Assembly (NCBI GenBank): GCA_015066205.1
Contig: SVOV01000005.1
Coordinates: 1 to 64,000, forward strand
Reading direction: 5' to 3'
Source: Oscillospiraceae bacterium
GTDB taxonomy: Bacteria; Bacillota; Clostridia; Oscillospirales; Acutalibacteraceae
DNA: 64,000 nucleotides
Shown here in pieces: positions 35,858 to 44,785 of the stretch; within the stretch, counting starts at the first letter, position 1, and the number at the start of each line of letters is the position of its first letter. The notes below the pieces were generated by a model that ran no database searches, was not told the DNA's origin, and saw only the letters and a list, made by a program, of their open reading frames with translations. Made by a program: the position numbers and the translations under genes.

Positions 35858-38344
35858 TTATTTATTTTTTGCTGCAGCCTTCTGTTCCTTTTCCTTAAGG
35901 AGGTTTTCTTCCTGTAATGCCTTTTCTTCCTCTACACGGCATTTTGCTTCCTCGTATTTTTCTTCGATTTCATCAAGATGGGTGTAGTTTTCTGCCTGCT
36001 TTACAAGCTTTTCGGCATCAAGGTAGGGCTTTGCGGCACGGTTGAAATATGCGTGGCGGTTCATTTCGGACTTGGTTGCAGTCTGAATTTCCTTCTTCTC
36101 TGCCTTGAGAGAAGCTATCTTGCGGGAAATTTCAGCCTTTCTTTCAGTGTCCTTGGCTTTTTTAGCCTCATCAAGGGTGAAATAAAGCTGCTTCATTTCA
36201 AGATTTATTTCATCTTCTCTGTCATAAAGACGGTCAAGCTCGGAGAAATCGGGCTGGATAAGCTCGGTCGTATCCTTGAAATTCTTCTTTACCGCAGCAA
36301 TGGCAGTAAGCTTTTTCTTTGCATTTTCTATGGCAAGCTTTCTCATTTCCTTTTCTTCCTTTGTGGAAGCGGGCATAAGCTTTGCGGTCTTCAGCTCTTG
36401 CTTTACATTGGTCTTATCCATCGTAAGAATGGCATTTATGCCCAATGCATAAACCTCGTTTGCCTGTGAGAGCTGGAATTTGCCCACGCGGGTATTGAAG
36501 CGGTCAAGCTCTTCGCATACGAACTTTGCGATTTCAATTTCCTTATTGAATTCCTTTGCCTCTTTGTATGCTTTTTTGGCGGCCTTCTTTTCTTCCTTAT
36601 CCCTGACGGAGCGGTAGCTGTTTTTATCGGGAGAAAGAGGCTCGAGAGTATGATTCTTACGGGCTGTTCTTATTGTTTCAACACCATCAACAAGACCCTC
36701 ATCATTTGTTACATTATTACCGAAGTCTTCAAACATTGCTCTTACCTTGAGAACGCGTACTACGGATTTCTGCTTGATCTCATTGAAATCATACCAGAAG
36801 AAGGGAATAACATTCATAAACGCACCGACAGCGGCAAGGATAATGAGGATCTGAAGAAGAGAAAGGAGAATATTTGTGTCATAAAGCGCAGAGGTGGCAT
36901 TGGAATAGTTATCCTGACCTTTTGCAAACTGGTCAGCAAGTATTTCGCCGACTGTCTTTCCGTCGCCAAGTATTCTTCCGAGAATATTCGGGTCGGAGGT
37001 GATCTTAAGAGCGTTTTCTTCGGTAAGACCGCTTCTTTCATAAACCATGGGAAGAACACTTGAGGTTGCAAGAGTGATAACAGTACCGATGGTAGCAACT
37101 GCAGAGAACATTCCGTCGATTCTTTCGCCTGTTTTATACTGCTGGTAATCACGGATGTCAGCCTGAATAGCGGGGTTAAGAATATGTGCGAAGGAACCCA
37201 TAAGGGCATTGAGCCATAAGCAGCCCATAACGAGCCATATGGTAGCATGGGATATCTCCTGACAGCAGGGGAGCATCATAAGAATAAACAGAACATTGAA
37301 AAGGTTTGTTACGACAAGAACAGCCTTTTTGCCCCATCTTTTGATGCAGAAGGGAGCGAGGATCATACCCCAGAGAGAAGCATTTCCGTAAACCGTTACA
37401 ATAAGTGCGTATTCGTTACTGTTACAGGCTCCGCCGTAGTTATAAAGCCAGGACAGGATATTTGCATAGGAGGCTTCGAGGAAGCCTATCCAGCCTGCAA
37501 GAGAAATTACCCAGAAATATTTGTTTTTTGCAACAGCTCTTAAAGCGTCAATGAATTTGATCTGAACAACGTGTGTTCTCGCCTGAACGATTTTTTCTTC
37601 TGTATTCTTATAAACAAGGATGCAAAGAAGAAGTCCGAGCACGGTCAGAATGGGATATAAAAGTCTGTAAACACGGATATCGGTTGTGTTTGTATGGAAA
37701 ATATTACCCGCAATAAGGGGAGTGAAGAGATTTACAACTGTAGGTGCAAAAGAGTATACGATACTTTTTACCGACTGAACATTGGCTCTTTCCTGTGAGT
37801 CGGGGGAAAGAACATGAATGAGGTTTTCGTATGCGTCGTAAAAGAAATAGTAGAAGAAGTGTAAAAGCAGATTGATAACAAAGATAATTGCACACTTCAA
37901 TACATATGCCTTTGTCTGTCCGAAAATTTCACCCTGAAGGAAAGGTATTTCGGAAAACCTGCCGTAGGGTATCCATACCATTGCAAGACAAAGAAGTGCC
38001 GAGGGCACTGCCATCGTCAGAATATAGGGACGGTATTTACCCGCCTTGTTACGGGTATTGTCTATGATGCTTGCTCTTATTCCCGTGAGGGGGATATTGG
38101 CAAGAACACAGATAACATACATCAGGTAAACATGGGTGGGTTTTACACCGAGGGTCATAGTGAGAAGAGTATTATTTGCCGAAAGCAGGCAGGCGGTGCC
38201 GAGAGTGATTATCATATATGCACCGATTCCGCCGACAGAATAACCGAAAATACCCTTATAAGGTACATATTTACCTGCGGGCGGCTTGTCCCAGTATGTA
38301 AAAACATCCGAAACTATGTTTTTTGCCTTGTCCAAAAGCTTCAT
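35858..38344 (-). CDS. GPH/MFS-type transporter with long coiled-coil tail
   Basis: Residues 1-530 form a 12-helix sugar-cation symporter of the GPH (MelB-like) class. Typical parts are ADIRDYQQYKTGERIDGMF and the early VPYKGIFGYSVGGIGAYM. The C-terminal 290 residues are highly charged and helical, with repeated Lys/Glu/Ala heptads (AKKAYKEAKEFNKEIE; EEKYEEAKCRVEEEKALQEE), very likely a cytoplasmic coiled coil. Most family members stop near 450-520 residues. The substrate is unknown. It has its own promoter and is first in the leftward block with gtrA and the two-component system. Confidence 0.88.
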   Translation of the reverse strand: MKLLDKAKNIVSDVFTYWDKPPAGKYVPYKGIFGYSVGGIGAYMIITLGTACLLSANNTLLTMTLGVKPTHVYLMYVICVLANIPLTGIRASIIDNTRNKAGKYRPYILTMAVPSALLCLAMVWIPYGRFSEIPFLQGEIFGQTKAYVLKCAIIFVINLLLHFFYYFFYDAYENLIHVLSPDSQERANVQSVKSIVYSFAPTVVNLFTPLIAGNIFHTNTTDIRVYRLLYPILTVLGLLLCILVYKNTEEKIVQARTHVVQIKFIDALRAVAKNKYFWVISLAGWIGFLEASYANILSWLYNYGGACNSNEYALIVTVYGNASLWGMILAPFCIKRWGKKAVLVVTNLFNVLFILMMLPCCQEISHATIWLVMGCLWLNALMGSFAHILNPAIQADIRDYQQYKTGERIDGMFSAVATIGTVITLATSSVLPMVYERSGLTEENALKITSDPNILGRILGDGKTVGEILADQFAKGQDNYSNATSALYDTNILLSLLQILIILAAVGAFMNVIPFFWYDFNEIKQKSVVRVLKVRAMFEDFGNNVTNDEGLVDGVETIRTARKNHTLEPLSPDKNSYRSVRDKEEKKAAKKAYKEAKEFNKEIEIAKFVCEELDRFNTRVGKFQLSQANEVYALGINAILTMDKTNVKQELKTAKLMPASTKEEKEMRKLAIENAKKKLTAIAAVKKNFKDTTELIQPDFSELDRLYDREDEINLEMKQLYFTLDEAKKAKDTERKAEISRKIASLKAEKKEIQTATKSEMNRHAYFNRAAKPYLDAEKLVKQAENYTHLDEIEEKYEEAKCRVEEEKALQEENLLKEKEQKAAAKNK

Positions 38345-38377
38345 AAAAAAACTCCCTTATAAAATATAGTTACTGTT

Positions 38378-38406
38378 ATAATAGCATAGGAAAATTATTA
38401 ATTCAA
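38378..38406 (-). promoter_or_regulatory. Sigma-A promoter of the GPH transporter
   Basis: Minus strand: TTGAAT, 17 bp, TATTAT, about 33 nt before the ATG at 38344. Confidence 0.7.
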
Positions 38407-38494
38407 TTATTTTTATAAAAATAAGTTTTTTTTATTTTTTTATTTACTCTTTTAATTGTATTTTTTTTATGATATTATTAATATGGTGATATAT

Positions 38495-39529
38495 ATGTAC
38501 AGAAAATATGCTGAAAAAGCAATAGATAAAGCGGTAAAGCTTCTCGGAATCGATTCCCCCACGGGATATACAAAGGAAGCAGCCGAATATGTAAAAAATG
38601 AACTTACAGCCTTGGGTTTTGATGCTTTTATAACAGAAAAGGGCGGTATTGCCGCTTCTCTTGGCGGAAAAGATGAAAAAAATGCCCTTCTTCTTGAAGC
38701 CCATCTTGATACTCTGGGCGGTATGGTTGCCGAGATCAAAAGCAGCGGCAGACTGAGGATCACCCCTCTCGGCGGGCTCAACGGCTTTAATACGGAGGGT
38801 GAAAACTGCCGTGTGATAACAAGAAAAAACGGAGTGTTCGACGGAACATTTCTTCTCAAAAATCCCTCAATTCATGTGAACGGCGAATTCAACAAGACAG
38901 ATCGCAGCTTCGATAATATGGAGGTCGTGCTTGATGAGGATGTCAGGACCGCCGAGGATGTAAAGGCGCTCGGAATTATGAACGGTGACATAGTTGCTTT
39001 TGATACAAGAACGGTCGTAACAAAATCGGGCTACATAAAGAGCCGTTTTCTTGATGATAAGCTGAGCGTTTCCGCAATTCTTGCATTTGCAGAATATCTC
39101 CGTGATGAAAATATTATTCCCGACAGAAGAATCTATCTTCACATAACAGTTTATGAGGAGGTCGGCCACGGCGCATCCGCTGTTCCCTTTGACGGAATAA
39201 CAGAGGTGCTCTCTGTTGATATGGGCTGTATCGGCGAGGGACTTTCCTGTACCGAAAAGCAGGTTTCGATTTGTGCCAAGGATTCGGGCGGTCCTTATAA
39301 TTATGATATTACGACACGGCTTATTGAAGCTGCCGAAAAAACAGGTGCAGATTATTCTGTTGATATATATCCTCACTACGGAAGTGATGCTGAAGCTACT
39401 CTTCGCGGCGGCCACGACTGCCGTCACGGTCTTATAGGCCCCGGCGTATATTCCTCCCACGGCTACGAAAGAAGCCACATTGACGGCGTAGAAAATACCA
39501 TCAGACTGCTCACAGGATTCGCAGTCTGA
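38495..39529 (+). CDS. M42-family metallo-aminopeptidase
   Basis: A dinuclear zinc peptidase (glutamyl/deblocking aminopeptidase type), active in the cytoplasm. Metal and catalytic residues: LLEAHLDTLGG (His, Asp), the DDKLSV bridging Asp, YEEVGHGAS with the catalytic glutamate pair, and SHGYERSHIDGVEN with the last histidine. I start at the ATG at 38495 because GGTGAT stands just before it; the upstream in-frame ATG at 38483 would sit on that site. Its TGA overlaps the first base of the inverted-repeat element that follows. Confidence 0.92.
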   Translation: MYRKYAEKAIDKAVKLLGIDSPTGYTKEAAEYVKNELTALGFDAFITEKGGIAASLGGKDEKNALLLEAHLDTLGGMVAEIKSSGRLRITPLGGLNGFNTEGENCRVITRKNGVFDGTFLLKNPSIHVNGEFNKTDRSFDNMEVVLDEDVRTAEDVKALGIMNGDIVAFDTRTVVTKSGYIKSRFLDDKLSVSAILAFAEYLRDENIIPDRRIYLHITVYEEVGHGASAVPFDGITEVLSVDMGCIGEGLSCTEKQVSICAKDSGGPYNYDITTRLIEAAEKTGADYSVDIYPHYGSDAEATLRGGHDCRHGLIGPGVYSSHGYERSHIDGVENTIRLLTGFAV

Positions 39530-40070
39530 AATTCGGATTTCGGAATTCGGAATTCGGAGAAAGCTGAAGGCAAAACCGTTGGTCTTGTCAAGGTTATGTG
39601 TAACCGGAGGGATTTGTTTGAAATATAACATTCTTTGTGAAAAATCTAAGGCTTTTGCTTTACGCATTATAAAGTTGGATAAATATTTATGCTCGGAAAA
39701 GAAAGAATATGTTCTCTCAGATCAGCTGCTTCGTTCAGGTACCAGCATAGGGGCTAATATCCGTGAGGCTACAAGAGCTCAGACAGATGCGGATTTTTAC
39801 CTGAAGCTCACGATTGCATTAAAAGAAGCTGACGAAAGTGCTTATTGGTTGGAACTTCTGTATGAAAGCGGGCGCTTAAATAAGAAACAATATGAAAGTA
39901 TTTACAGTGATTGTAATGAGTTGATAAAGATGCTTGTTGCAATTACAAAAACTCAAAAAAGCAAGCTGAAAAAAAGATGAAAAACAGCTGCTTGGCGGGA
40001 AAAGGTTTCGGACTTGAAGAGAGTAAATTTAATGATTATCTCCGAATTCCGAATTCCGAATTCCGAATTT
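39529..40070. mobile_element. Element with 31-bp inverted repeats carrying an S23 gene
   Basis: The two ends, 39529-39559 and 40040-40070, are 31-bp inverted repeats matching at 30 of 31 positions by hand alignment. Each repeat is built from the 7-bp unit CCGAATT. Between them lie 480 bp with one intact gene, a small hairpin (GGTTA-tgtg-TAACC) ahead of its ribosome site, and no transposase. I see no target-site duplication. It begins at the stop codon of the M42 gene and ends 19 nt before the next start codon. It may be a non-autonomous mobile unit; this is inference. Confidence 0.65.
39618..39980 (+). CDS. Four-helix-bundle protein, S23/IVS type
   Basis: 120 residues, all helical, of the TIGR02436/S23 intervening-sequence protein group that also includes the Avd proteins of diversity-generating retroelements. 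Family runs present are LLRSGTSIGANIREATRAQ and DFYLKLTIALKEADESAYWL. The start is a TTG at 39618, 6 nt after GGAGGG; an upstream ATG lacks a site. Members of the family were first found inside 23S rRNA insertions. The function of free-standing copies is not established. It is the only gene between the two inverted repeats. Confidence 0.9.
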   Translation: MKYNILCEKSKAFALRIIKLDKYLCSEKKEYVLSDQLLRSGTSIGANIREATRAQTDADFYLKLTIALKEADESAYWLELLYESGRLNKKQYESIYSDCNELIKMLVAITKTQKSKLKKR

Positions 40071-40089
40071 ACTTGTTGGTGGTGTTACT

Positions 40090-41205
40090 ATGAGAATCAG
40101 GTTTTGTGTTCCGTGTCTTCTCGGGCTTGAGGGGCTTATTGCCGATGAGCTTCGTGAGATGGGAGCGGAGGATGTGTGTGCCGAAAACGGCAGGGTGCTT
40201 TTTTCGGGTGATGAATATATTCTTGCGAGAGCAAATATCTGCTCACGCTTTTCCGAAAGAATTCTTGTTATGGTGGGGACCTTTGAGGCCCATTCCTTTG
40301 AAGAGCTTTTTCAGGGTACAAAAAAGCTCCCCTGGGAGCAGTGGATCGGCAAAAAAGACCGCTTCCCCGTCAAGGGCTATTCTCTGAATTCCGATCTTTT
40401 CAGTGTCAGCGACTGTCAGTCGATCATCAAAAAGGCCGTTGTGGAAAGACTCAAAACCAAGTTTATGATTCCCTGGTTTGAAGAAACGGGCTCTCTTTAT
40501 CAGATACAGTTTTCAATAATGAAGAATCAGGTGTCACTGTTTATTGACACATCGGGCAAGGGACTTCATAAGAGAGGCTACCGTCCCGATGCCAATGCCG
40601 CTCCTCTTAAGGAAACTCTTGCGGCTTCTCTTTGTCAGATATCAAAGCTCAGGCACTATCATACACTTTATGATCCCATGTGCGGCTCGGGAACCATTCT
40701 TATTGAGGGCGCTCTTATGGCTCTTAATATCGCCCCGGGAAGATTCAGGAAATTTACCGCCGAGTCCTGGCGTCAGGTGCCTCCCGAAGTATGGCAGAAG
40801 GAGAGAAGCGAGGCGGTCGACCGTCAGCGCCGTGACATTGATTTCCACGGCTACGGCTACGACATAGATCCGGTTGCTCTTGATATCGCAAGGGAAAATG
40901 CAAGAAAAGCGGGTGTTGAAAAATACCTGACCTTTACCTTAAGGGATATTAAGGATTTCGAGCCCGAAACCGAGAGGGCTACCGTTATTGTAAATCCTCC
41001 CTACGGAGAAAGACTTCTTGATATTGATAATGCAAGAAAGCTTTATAAAACCATGGGACAGAGATTTGTTCCTCAGAAGGGCAGAAGCTATACGGTCATC
41101 ACAGCCGATGAGGAGTTTGAAAAAGCTTTCGGGCGAAAAGCCGATAAGAGAAGAAAGCTCTATAACGGTATGATAAAATGTCAGGTGTATATGTATTTTA
41201 AATAA
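40090..41205 (+). CDS. THUMP-domain RNA guanine methyltransferase (RlmL/YpsC type)
   Basis: An rRNA N2-guanine methyltransferase of the RlmL N-terminal kind, using S-adenosylmethionine. Residues 1-155 form the THUMP region. The Rossmann domain follows with LYDPMCGSGTILIEGALMAL (AdoMet site) and the catalytic IVNPPYGERL near residue 300. 371 residues, as for the single-domain YpsC form. The ribosome site is poor (GGTGGTG), probably because the upstream element displaced the native leader. Confidence 0.9.
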   Translation: MRIRFCVPCLLGLEGLIADELREMGAEDVCAENGRVLFSGDEYILARANICSRFSERILVMVGTFEAHSFEELFQGTKKLPWEQWIGKKDRFPVKGYSLNSDLFSVSDCQSIIKKAVVERLKTKFMIPWFEETGSLYQIQFSIMKNQVSLFIDTSGKGLHKRGYRPDANAAPLKETLAASLCQISKLRHYHTLYDPMCGSGTILIEGALMALNIAPGRFRKFTAESWRQVPPEVWQKERSEAVDRQRRDIDFHGYGYDIDPVALDIARENARKAGVEKYLTFTLRDIKDFEPETERATVIVNPPYGERLLDIDNARKLYKTMGQRFVPQKGRSYTVITADEEFEKAFGRKADKRRKLYNGMIKCQVYMYFK

Positions 41206-41220
41206 TGTGAGGGAAAAGAA

Positions 41221-42996
41221 ATGGATGCAACCCAGATAATCACATCAGTAATTCAGATGCTCTGCGGACTTACCTTCTTTCTTTTCGGAATGAATGTAAT
41301 GTCGGGAAATCTGGAAAAAATTGCAGGCGGAAAGCTTGAAGGACTTCTCAAGAAATTCACCGCAAATCCTTTGCTTGGGATGCTTTTCGGAGCAATAATC
41401 ACAATAGCCGTGCAGTCCTCCTCTGCAGTAACCGTAATGCTTGTCGGTCTTGTAAACTCGGGCATTATGCATTTTTCACAGACCATCTTTATTATTTTCG
41501 GTGCAAATATCGGAACAACGCTTACGGCGTGGATACTGTCGCTTTCCGGAATTGAAAGCTCAAGTATCGGAATGATGATGTTAAAGCCCGAAAATTTTTC
41601 TCCCATACTCGCATTTATCGGTGTAATTTTCGTGGTATTTTCAAAGAATTCCAAGAGAAAGAGCATCGGCTCCGTTTTTGTAGGCTTTGCCGTTCTTATG
41701 TACGGTATGGAATTTATGGGTATGGCAATGGATCCCATAAGAAATATCGAGGGTATCGAAAATGTATTTATCAGATTCAACAATCCCCTGTTCGGTGTGC
41801 TTATAGGTGCAGTTATTACGGCAATTATTCAGTCCTCCGCCGCCTCTGTCGGTATGCTTCAGGCTCTGGCTCTTACGGGACTTATTGATATCGGAATGGT
41901 TATTCCCATTGTTATGGGTCAGAATATCGGTACCTGTATCACTGCTGTTATTTCCGCTGTCGGTACAAACGCAAAGGCAAAGAGAGTTGCTTTCTTACAT
42001 ACTTCCCTCAATGTTATAGGAACTGTTTTATTTACTGCCGTCTTCTGGATAGTTGATATAATATTCGCTCCCGCTCTTTTCGATGCTCCCGCTACAGCAT
42101 GGAGTATTGCCCTTGTTCATTCTATCTTCAATGTTGCAATAACAGTAGTGCTTTCACCCTTCGCCAAACATCTTATAAGACTTACGGAAAAATGTGTCAA
42201 GGATAATGATAAAGCGGAAAAGGACCGCCATATCTTTGTTATGGACGAAAGACTTCTTGCCATGCCCTCTGTTGCTGTCGGTGAATGTGATAACTATTCC
42301 GTAAAGATGGCAGACGATGCAAAGCAGATGCTTCTTTCCGTATTCTCAATTCTTTGTGAATATGATGAAAAAACAGCCGAATGGATAGCCCAGCAGGAAG
42401 AAAAGCTCGATGCATATGAAGACGATATCGGCACATATCTCGTAAAGGTTGCAGCCCTTTCTCTTTCTGATGCGGATTCAAGAAGAACAGGCCGTATGCT
42501 TCATTCAATAGGAAACTTTGAACGCCTCGGCGACCACGCTCTTAATCTTCTTGAAACCTCAAAGGAGATAAAGGAAAAGAATATTGTCTTCTCCGATGCC
42601 GCTTATAAGGAGCTTACGGTGCTCACCGACGCCCTTATTGAAATCATCACTCTCACGGTTGAGGCTTATTCCTCGAATGATATAAATATGGCAGCCCGTG
42701 TCGAGCCTCTTGAGCAGGTTATTGACAGAATTACCGAAAAGGTAAGAAAAAGACATATTGACCGTCTTAAGGCGGGTGAATGTACTATTGAGCTGGGCTT
42801 CATACTTTCCGATATCCTCAATAATTTCGAGAGAATCTCCGACCACTGTTCAAATATTGCGGTTGCAGTTATTGAAGCCGAAAAGGACGAATTTGAGGCT
42901 CACAGCTACCTGAATAATGTCAAAGCAGGCAACGAGGATTTCGATGCCGAATATAATCAGTATAAAGAAAAATACAGCCTCAGAAAGAACGCATAA
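41221..42996 (+). CDS. Na/Pi cotransporter with PhoU-like tail
   Basis: Sodium-coupled phosphate carrier of the NptA/PNaS family. The membrane part (about residues 1-325) holds the inverted-repeat QSSSAVTVMLVGLVNSG and QSSAASVGMLQALALTG motifs that mark this family. A PhoU-like helical domain (about 365-560) follows in the cytoplasm. 591 residues, typical for the fused bacterial form. It is 15 nt from the methyltransferase gene, likely one unit. A terminator follows. Confidence 0.93.
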   Translation: MDATQIITSVIQMLCGLTFFLFGMNVMSGNLEKIAGGKLEGLLKKFTANPLLGMLFGAIITIAVQSSSAVTVMLVGLVNSGIMHFSQTIFIIFGANIGTTLTAWILSLSGIESSSIGMMMLKPENFSPILAFIGVIFVVFSKNSKRKSIGSVFVGFAVLMYGMEFMGMAMDPIRNIEGIENVFIRFNNPLFGVLIGAVITAIIQSSAASVGMLQALALTGLIDIGMVIPIVMGQNIGTCITAVISAVGTNAKAKRVAFLHTSLNVIGTVLFTAVFWIVDIIFAPALFDAPATAWSIALVHSIFNVAITVVLSPFAKHLIRLTEKCVKDNDKAEKDRHIFVMDERLLAMPSVAVGECDNYSVKMADDAKQMLLSVFSILCEYDEKTAEWIAQQEEKLDAYEDDIGTYLVKVAALSLSDADSRRTGRMLHSIGNFERLGDHALNLLETSKEIKEKNIVFSDAAYKELTVLTDALIEIITLTVEAYSSNDINMAARVEPLEQVIDRITEKVRKRHIDRLKAGECTIELGFILSDILNNFERISDHCSNIAVAVIEAEKDEFEAHSYLNNVKAGNEDFDAEYNQYKEKYSLRKNA

Positions 42997-43013
42997 AAGA
43001 TTATAAAGCAAAA

Positions 43014-43054
43014 CGGACAGATACCTGAATAACAGGAGTCTGTCCGAGTTTTTT
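43014..43054 (+). terminator. Intrinsic terminator after the Na/Pi transporter
   Basis: CGGACAGA pairs with TCTGTCCG around an inner CCTG/CAGG stem and is followed by AGTTTTTTT. Confidence 0.9.
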
Positions 43055-43061
43055 TGCCTGA

Positions 43062-43136
43062 AACCCGCGAAGCGAATAAAACTGTGCGAAGCATAATATT
43101 ACTAAGCAATACACTTGCCGTAAGGCTAATAAAACT
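43062..43136. repeat. Short-hairpin array with AATAAAACTG spacer
   Basis: Tiny hairpins (CGC-gaa-GCG, TGC-gaa-GCA, GCC-gtaa-GGC) alternate with the spacers AATAAAACTG, TAATATTACT and TAATAAAACTG. The design resembles the arrays beside ssrA, but with another spacer. It lies between two terminators of converging genes. Confidence 0.5.
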
Positions 43137-43162
43137 GCGGAGTGTCCGAAAGGACACTCCGC
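43137..43162 (-). terminator. Intrinsic terminator of the decarboxylase operon
   Basis: GCGGAGTGTCC pairs with GGACACTCCGC across a 4-nt loop; CAGTTTTATT follows on the minus strand, 27 nt after the last stop. Confidence 0.8.
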
Positions 43163-43189
43163 TGATCGGTAACGGGATATTTATGAGCT

Positions 43190-44386
43190 TTATACTTGAC
43201 CTTTGAACATAATGAGCATAAAGCCTGCTGCAACGGCTGAACCGATAACACCTGCAACATTGGGGCCCATAGCGTGCATAAGAAGGAAGTTTGAGGGATT
43301 ATACTTTCTGCCTTCGTTCTGAGCAACACGGGCTGCCATGGGAACTGCGGAAACTCCTGCTGCGCCGATAAGGGGATTTATCTTACCCTTTGTAACAATA
43401 TAAAGAACCTTACCGATAAGAACACCGCCTACGGTTGAGAACATAAAGGCTATAAGACCGAGGAGTACGATAAAGAGAGTCTGAGTCTTTAAGAAATCTA
43501 TTCCGTTTGCAGTTGCACCGACACAAACGCCGAGAAGAATTGTAACGGAATTCATAAGTGCATTCTGAGCAGTTTCGGAAAGCCTGTCAGTAACTCCGCA
43601 TTCCTTGAAGAGGTTACCGAGCATAAGCATACCGAGAAGGGGAGCGGCAGAGGGAAGGATGAGAGCAACTACAATAAGAACAACAACGGGGAAAATGATC
43701 TTTTCCTCCTTTGAGACCTTGCGCAGCTGTGTCATCTTTACTTCTCTTTCCTTCTTTGTTGTGAGCATTTTCATAATAGGAGGCTGAATAATGGGAATCA
43801 GAGCCATATATGAATATGCCGCAAGAGCGATAGGTGCAAGTAAGTGGGCTGCCAGCTTTGAAGCCGTGAAGATAGCTGTGGGACCGTCAGCACCGCCGAT
43901 AATTGCAATGGAAGCTGCTTCTTCGGGAGTAAAGCCTAAAAGAATTGCAACAACGAAAGCAAAATAGATACCGAGCTGTGCCGCCGCACCGAGAATAAGA
44001 GAAACGGGGTTTGAGAGAAGAGGACCGAAGTCTGTCATTGCTCCGACACCCATAAATATAAGACAGGGGAATACACTTGATTTAACACCGACATAGAGAA
44101 TTCTCAGAACACCTGAATCAAACCAGTGTGCACCCTCTACAGCAGGTGCACCCGAAAGGTCACCGAGAAGACCGCCTGTGGTATCAAGCATCATATTAGC
44201 TCCGGGAAGATTTGCGAGGATCATACCGAAGGCAATGGGAACGAGAAGAAGGGGTTCAAATTTTTTCCAGATTGCAAGAACAAGGAAAACGCCTGCAACG
44301 GCAAGCATTACAAGATTCTGCCACTGAATAGTTGCTAAGCCTGAGTTTTCCCAGATGCCTGCAAAAACCTGTGTAATAAGTTCCAT
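43190..44386 (-). CDS. oadB: Na+-translocating decarboxylase beta subunit
   Basis: Membrane subunit that decarboxylates carboxybiotin and pumps Na+ outward. About ten helices. The functional core IIGGADGPTAIFTASKLA carries the essential Asp of the family, and the later NSVTILLGVCVGATANG holds the conserved Asn/Ser. 398 residues, normal length. Last gene of the operon alpha-delta-biotin carrier-beta. Confidence 0.93.
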   Translation of the reverse strand: MELITQVFAGIWENSGLATIQWQNLVMLAVAGVFLVLAIWKKFEPLLLVPIAFGMILANLPGANMMLDTTGGLLGDLSGAPAVEGAHWFDSGVLRILYVGVKSSVFPCLIFMGVGAMTDFGPLLSNPVSLILGAAAQLGIYFAFVVAILLGFTPEEAASIAIIGGADGPTAIFTASKLAAHLLAPIALAAYSYMALIPIIQPPIMKMLTTKKEREVKMTQLRKVSKEEKIIFPVVVLIVVALILPSAAPLLGMLMLGNLFKECGVTDRLSETAQNALMNSVTILLGVCVGATANGIDFLKTQTLFIVLLGLIAFMFSTVGGVLIGKVLYIVTKGKINPLIGAAGVSAVPMAARVAQNEGRKYNPSNFLLMHAMGPNVAGVIGSAVAAGFMLIMFKGQV

Positions 44387-44398
44387 AGGGGAACCTCC

Positions 44399-44785
44399 TT
44401 AAATTACTGCAAGAACAGCATCTGTTTCAACAACTGAGCCCTTGGAAACAAGAACCTGCTTTACGGTTCCTGCTACGGGCGCAACGATTTCATTTTCCAT
44501 CTTCATAGCTTCGAGGATGAACATAACATCGCCTTCTTTTACAGTCTGTCCGGGAGTAAAGTTTACTGCAAGGATGTTGCCGGGCATGGGAGATGTAACC
44601 TTTGTTCCGTCAGCTGTAGCTACTGCGGGAGCGGGAGCAGCTGCGGGAGCAGCGGCAGGAGCGGGTGCGGCAGCGGGTGCGGCTACAGGAGCGGCAACAG
44701 CGGGAGCAACGGATGTGATAACTGCATCAGTCTTTGTTACATCAACCTCATAGTTTTTTCCGTTAAGAGTTACTACATATTTCAT
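44399..44785 (-). CDS. Biotin carboxyl carrier subunit (gamma type)
   Basis: 128 residues with three parts: an N-terminal beta strand region (KYVVTLNGKNYEVDV), a flexible Ala/Pro linker of about 35 residues (repeats of PAAAPA), and a C-terminal biotinyl domain. The biotinylated lysine is in EAMKMEN. It carries the carboxyl group from the alpha subunit to the membrane subunit. Its ATG shares bases with the stop of the preceding gene, so translation is coupled. Confidence 0.95.
   Translation of the reverse strand: MKYVVTLNGKNYEVDVTKTDAVITSVAPAVAAPVAAPAAAPAPAAAPAAAPAPAVATADGTKVTSPMPGNILAVNFTPGQTVKEGDVMFILEAMKMENEIVAPVAGTVKQVLVSKGSVVETDAVLAVI

Noticed and set aside
35858-38344. Two separate genes, a transporter and a coiled-coil protein
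   Set aside because: The frame is continuous and I saw no ribosome site at the border near residue 530.
38867-39667. 266-residue reverse frame over the M42 gene and the element edge
   Set aside because: Antisense to conserved peptidase motifs and runs across the inverted repeat.
39529-40070. Diversity-generating retroelement, because S23 proteins resemble Avd
   Set aside because: No reverse transcriptase and no template/variable repeat pair were seen nearby.
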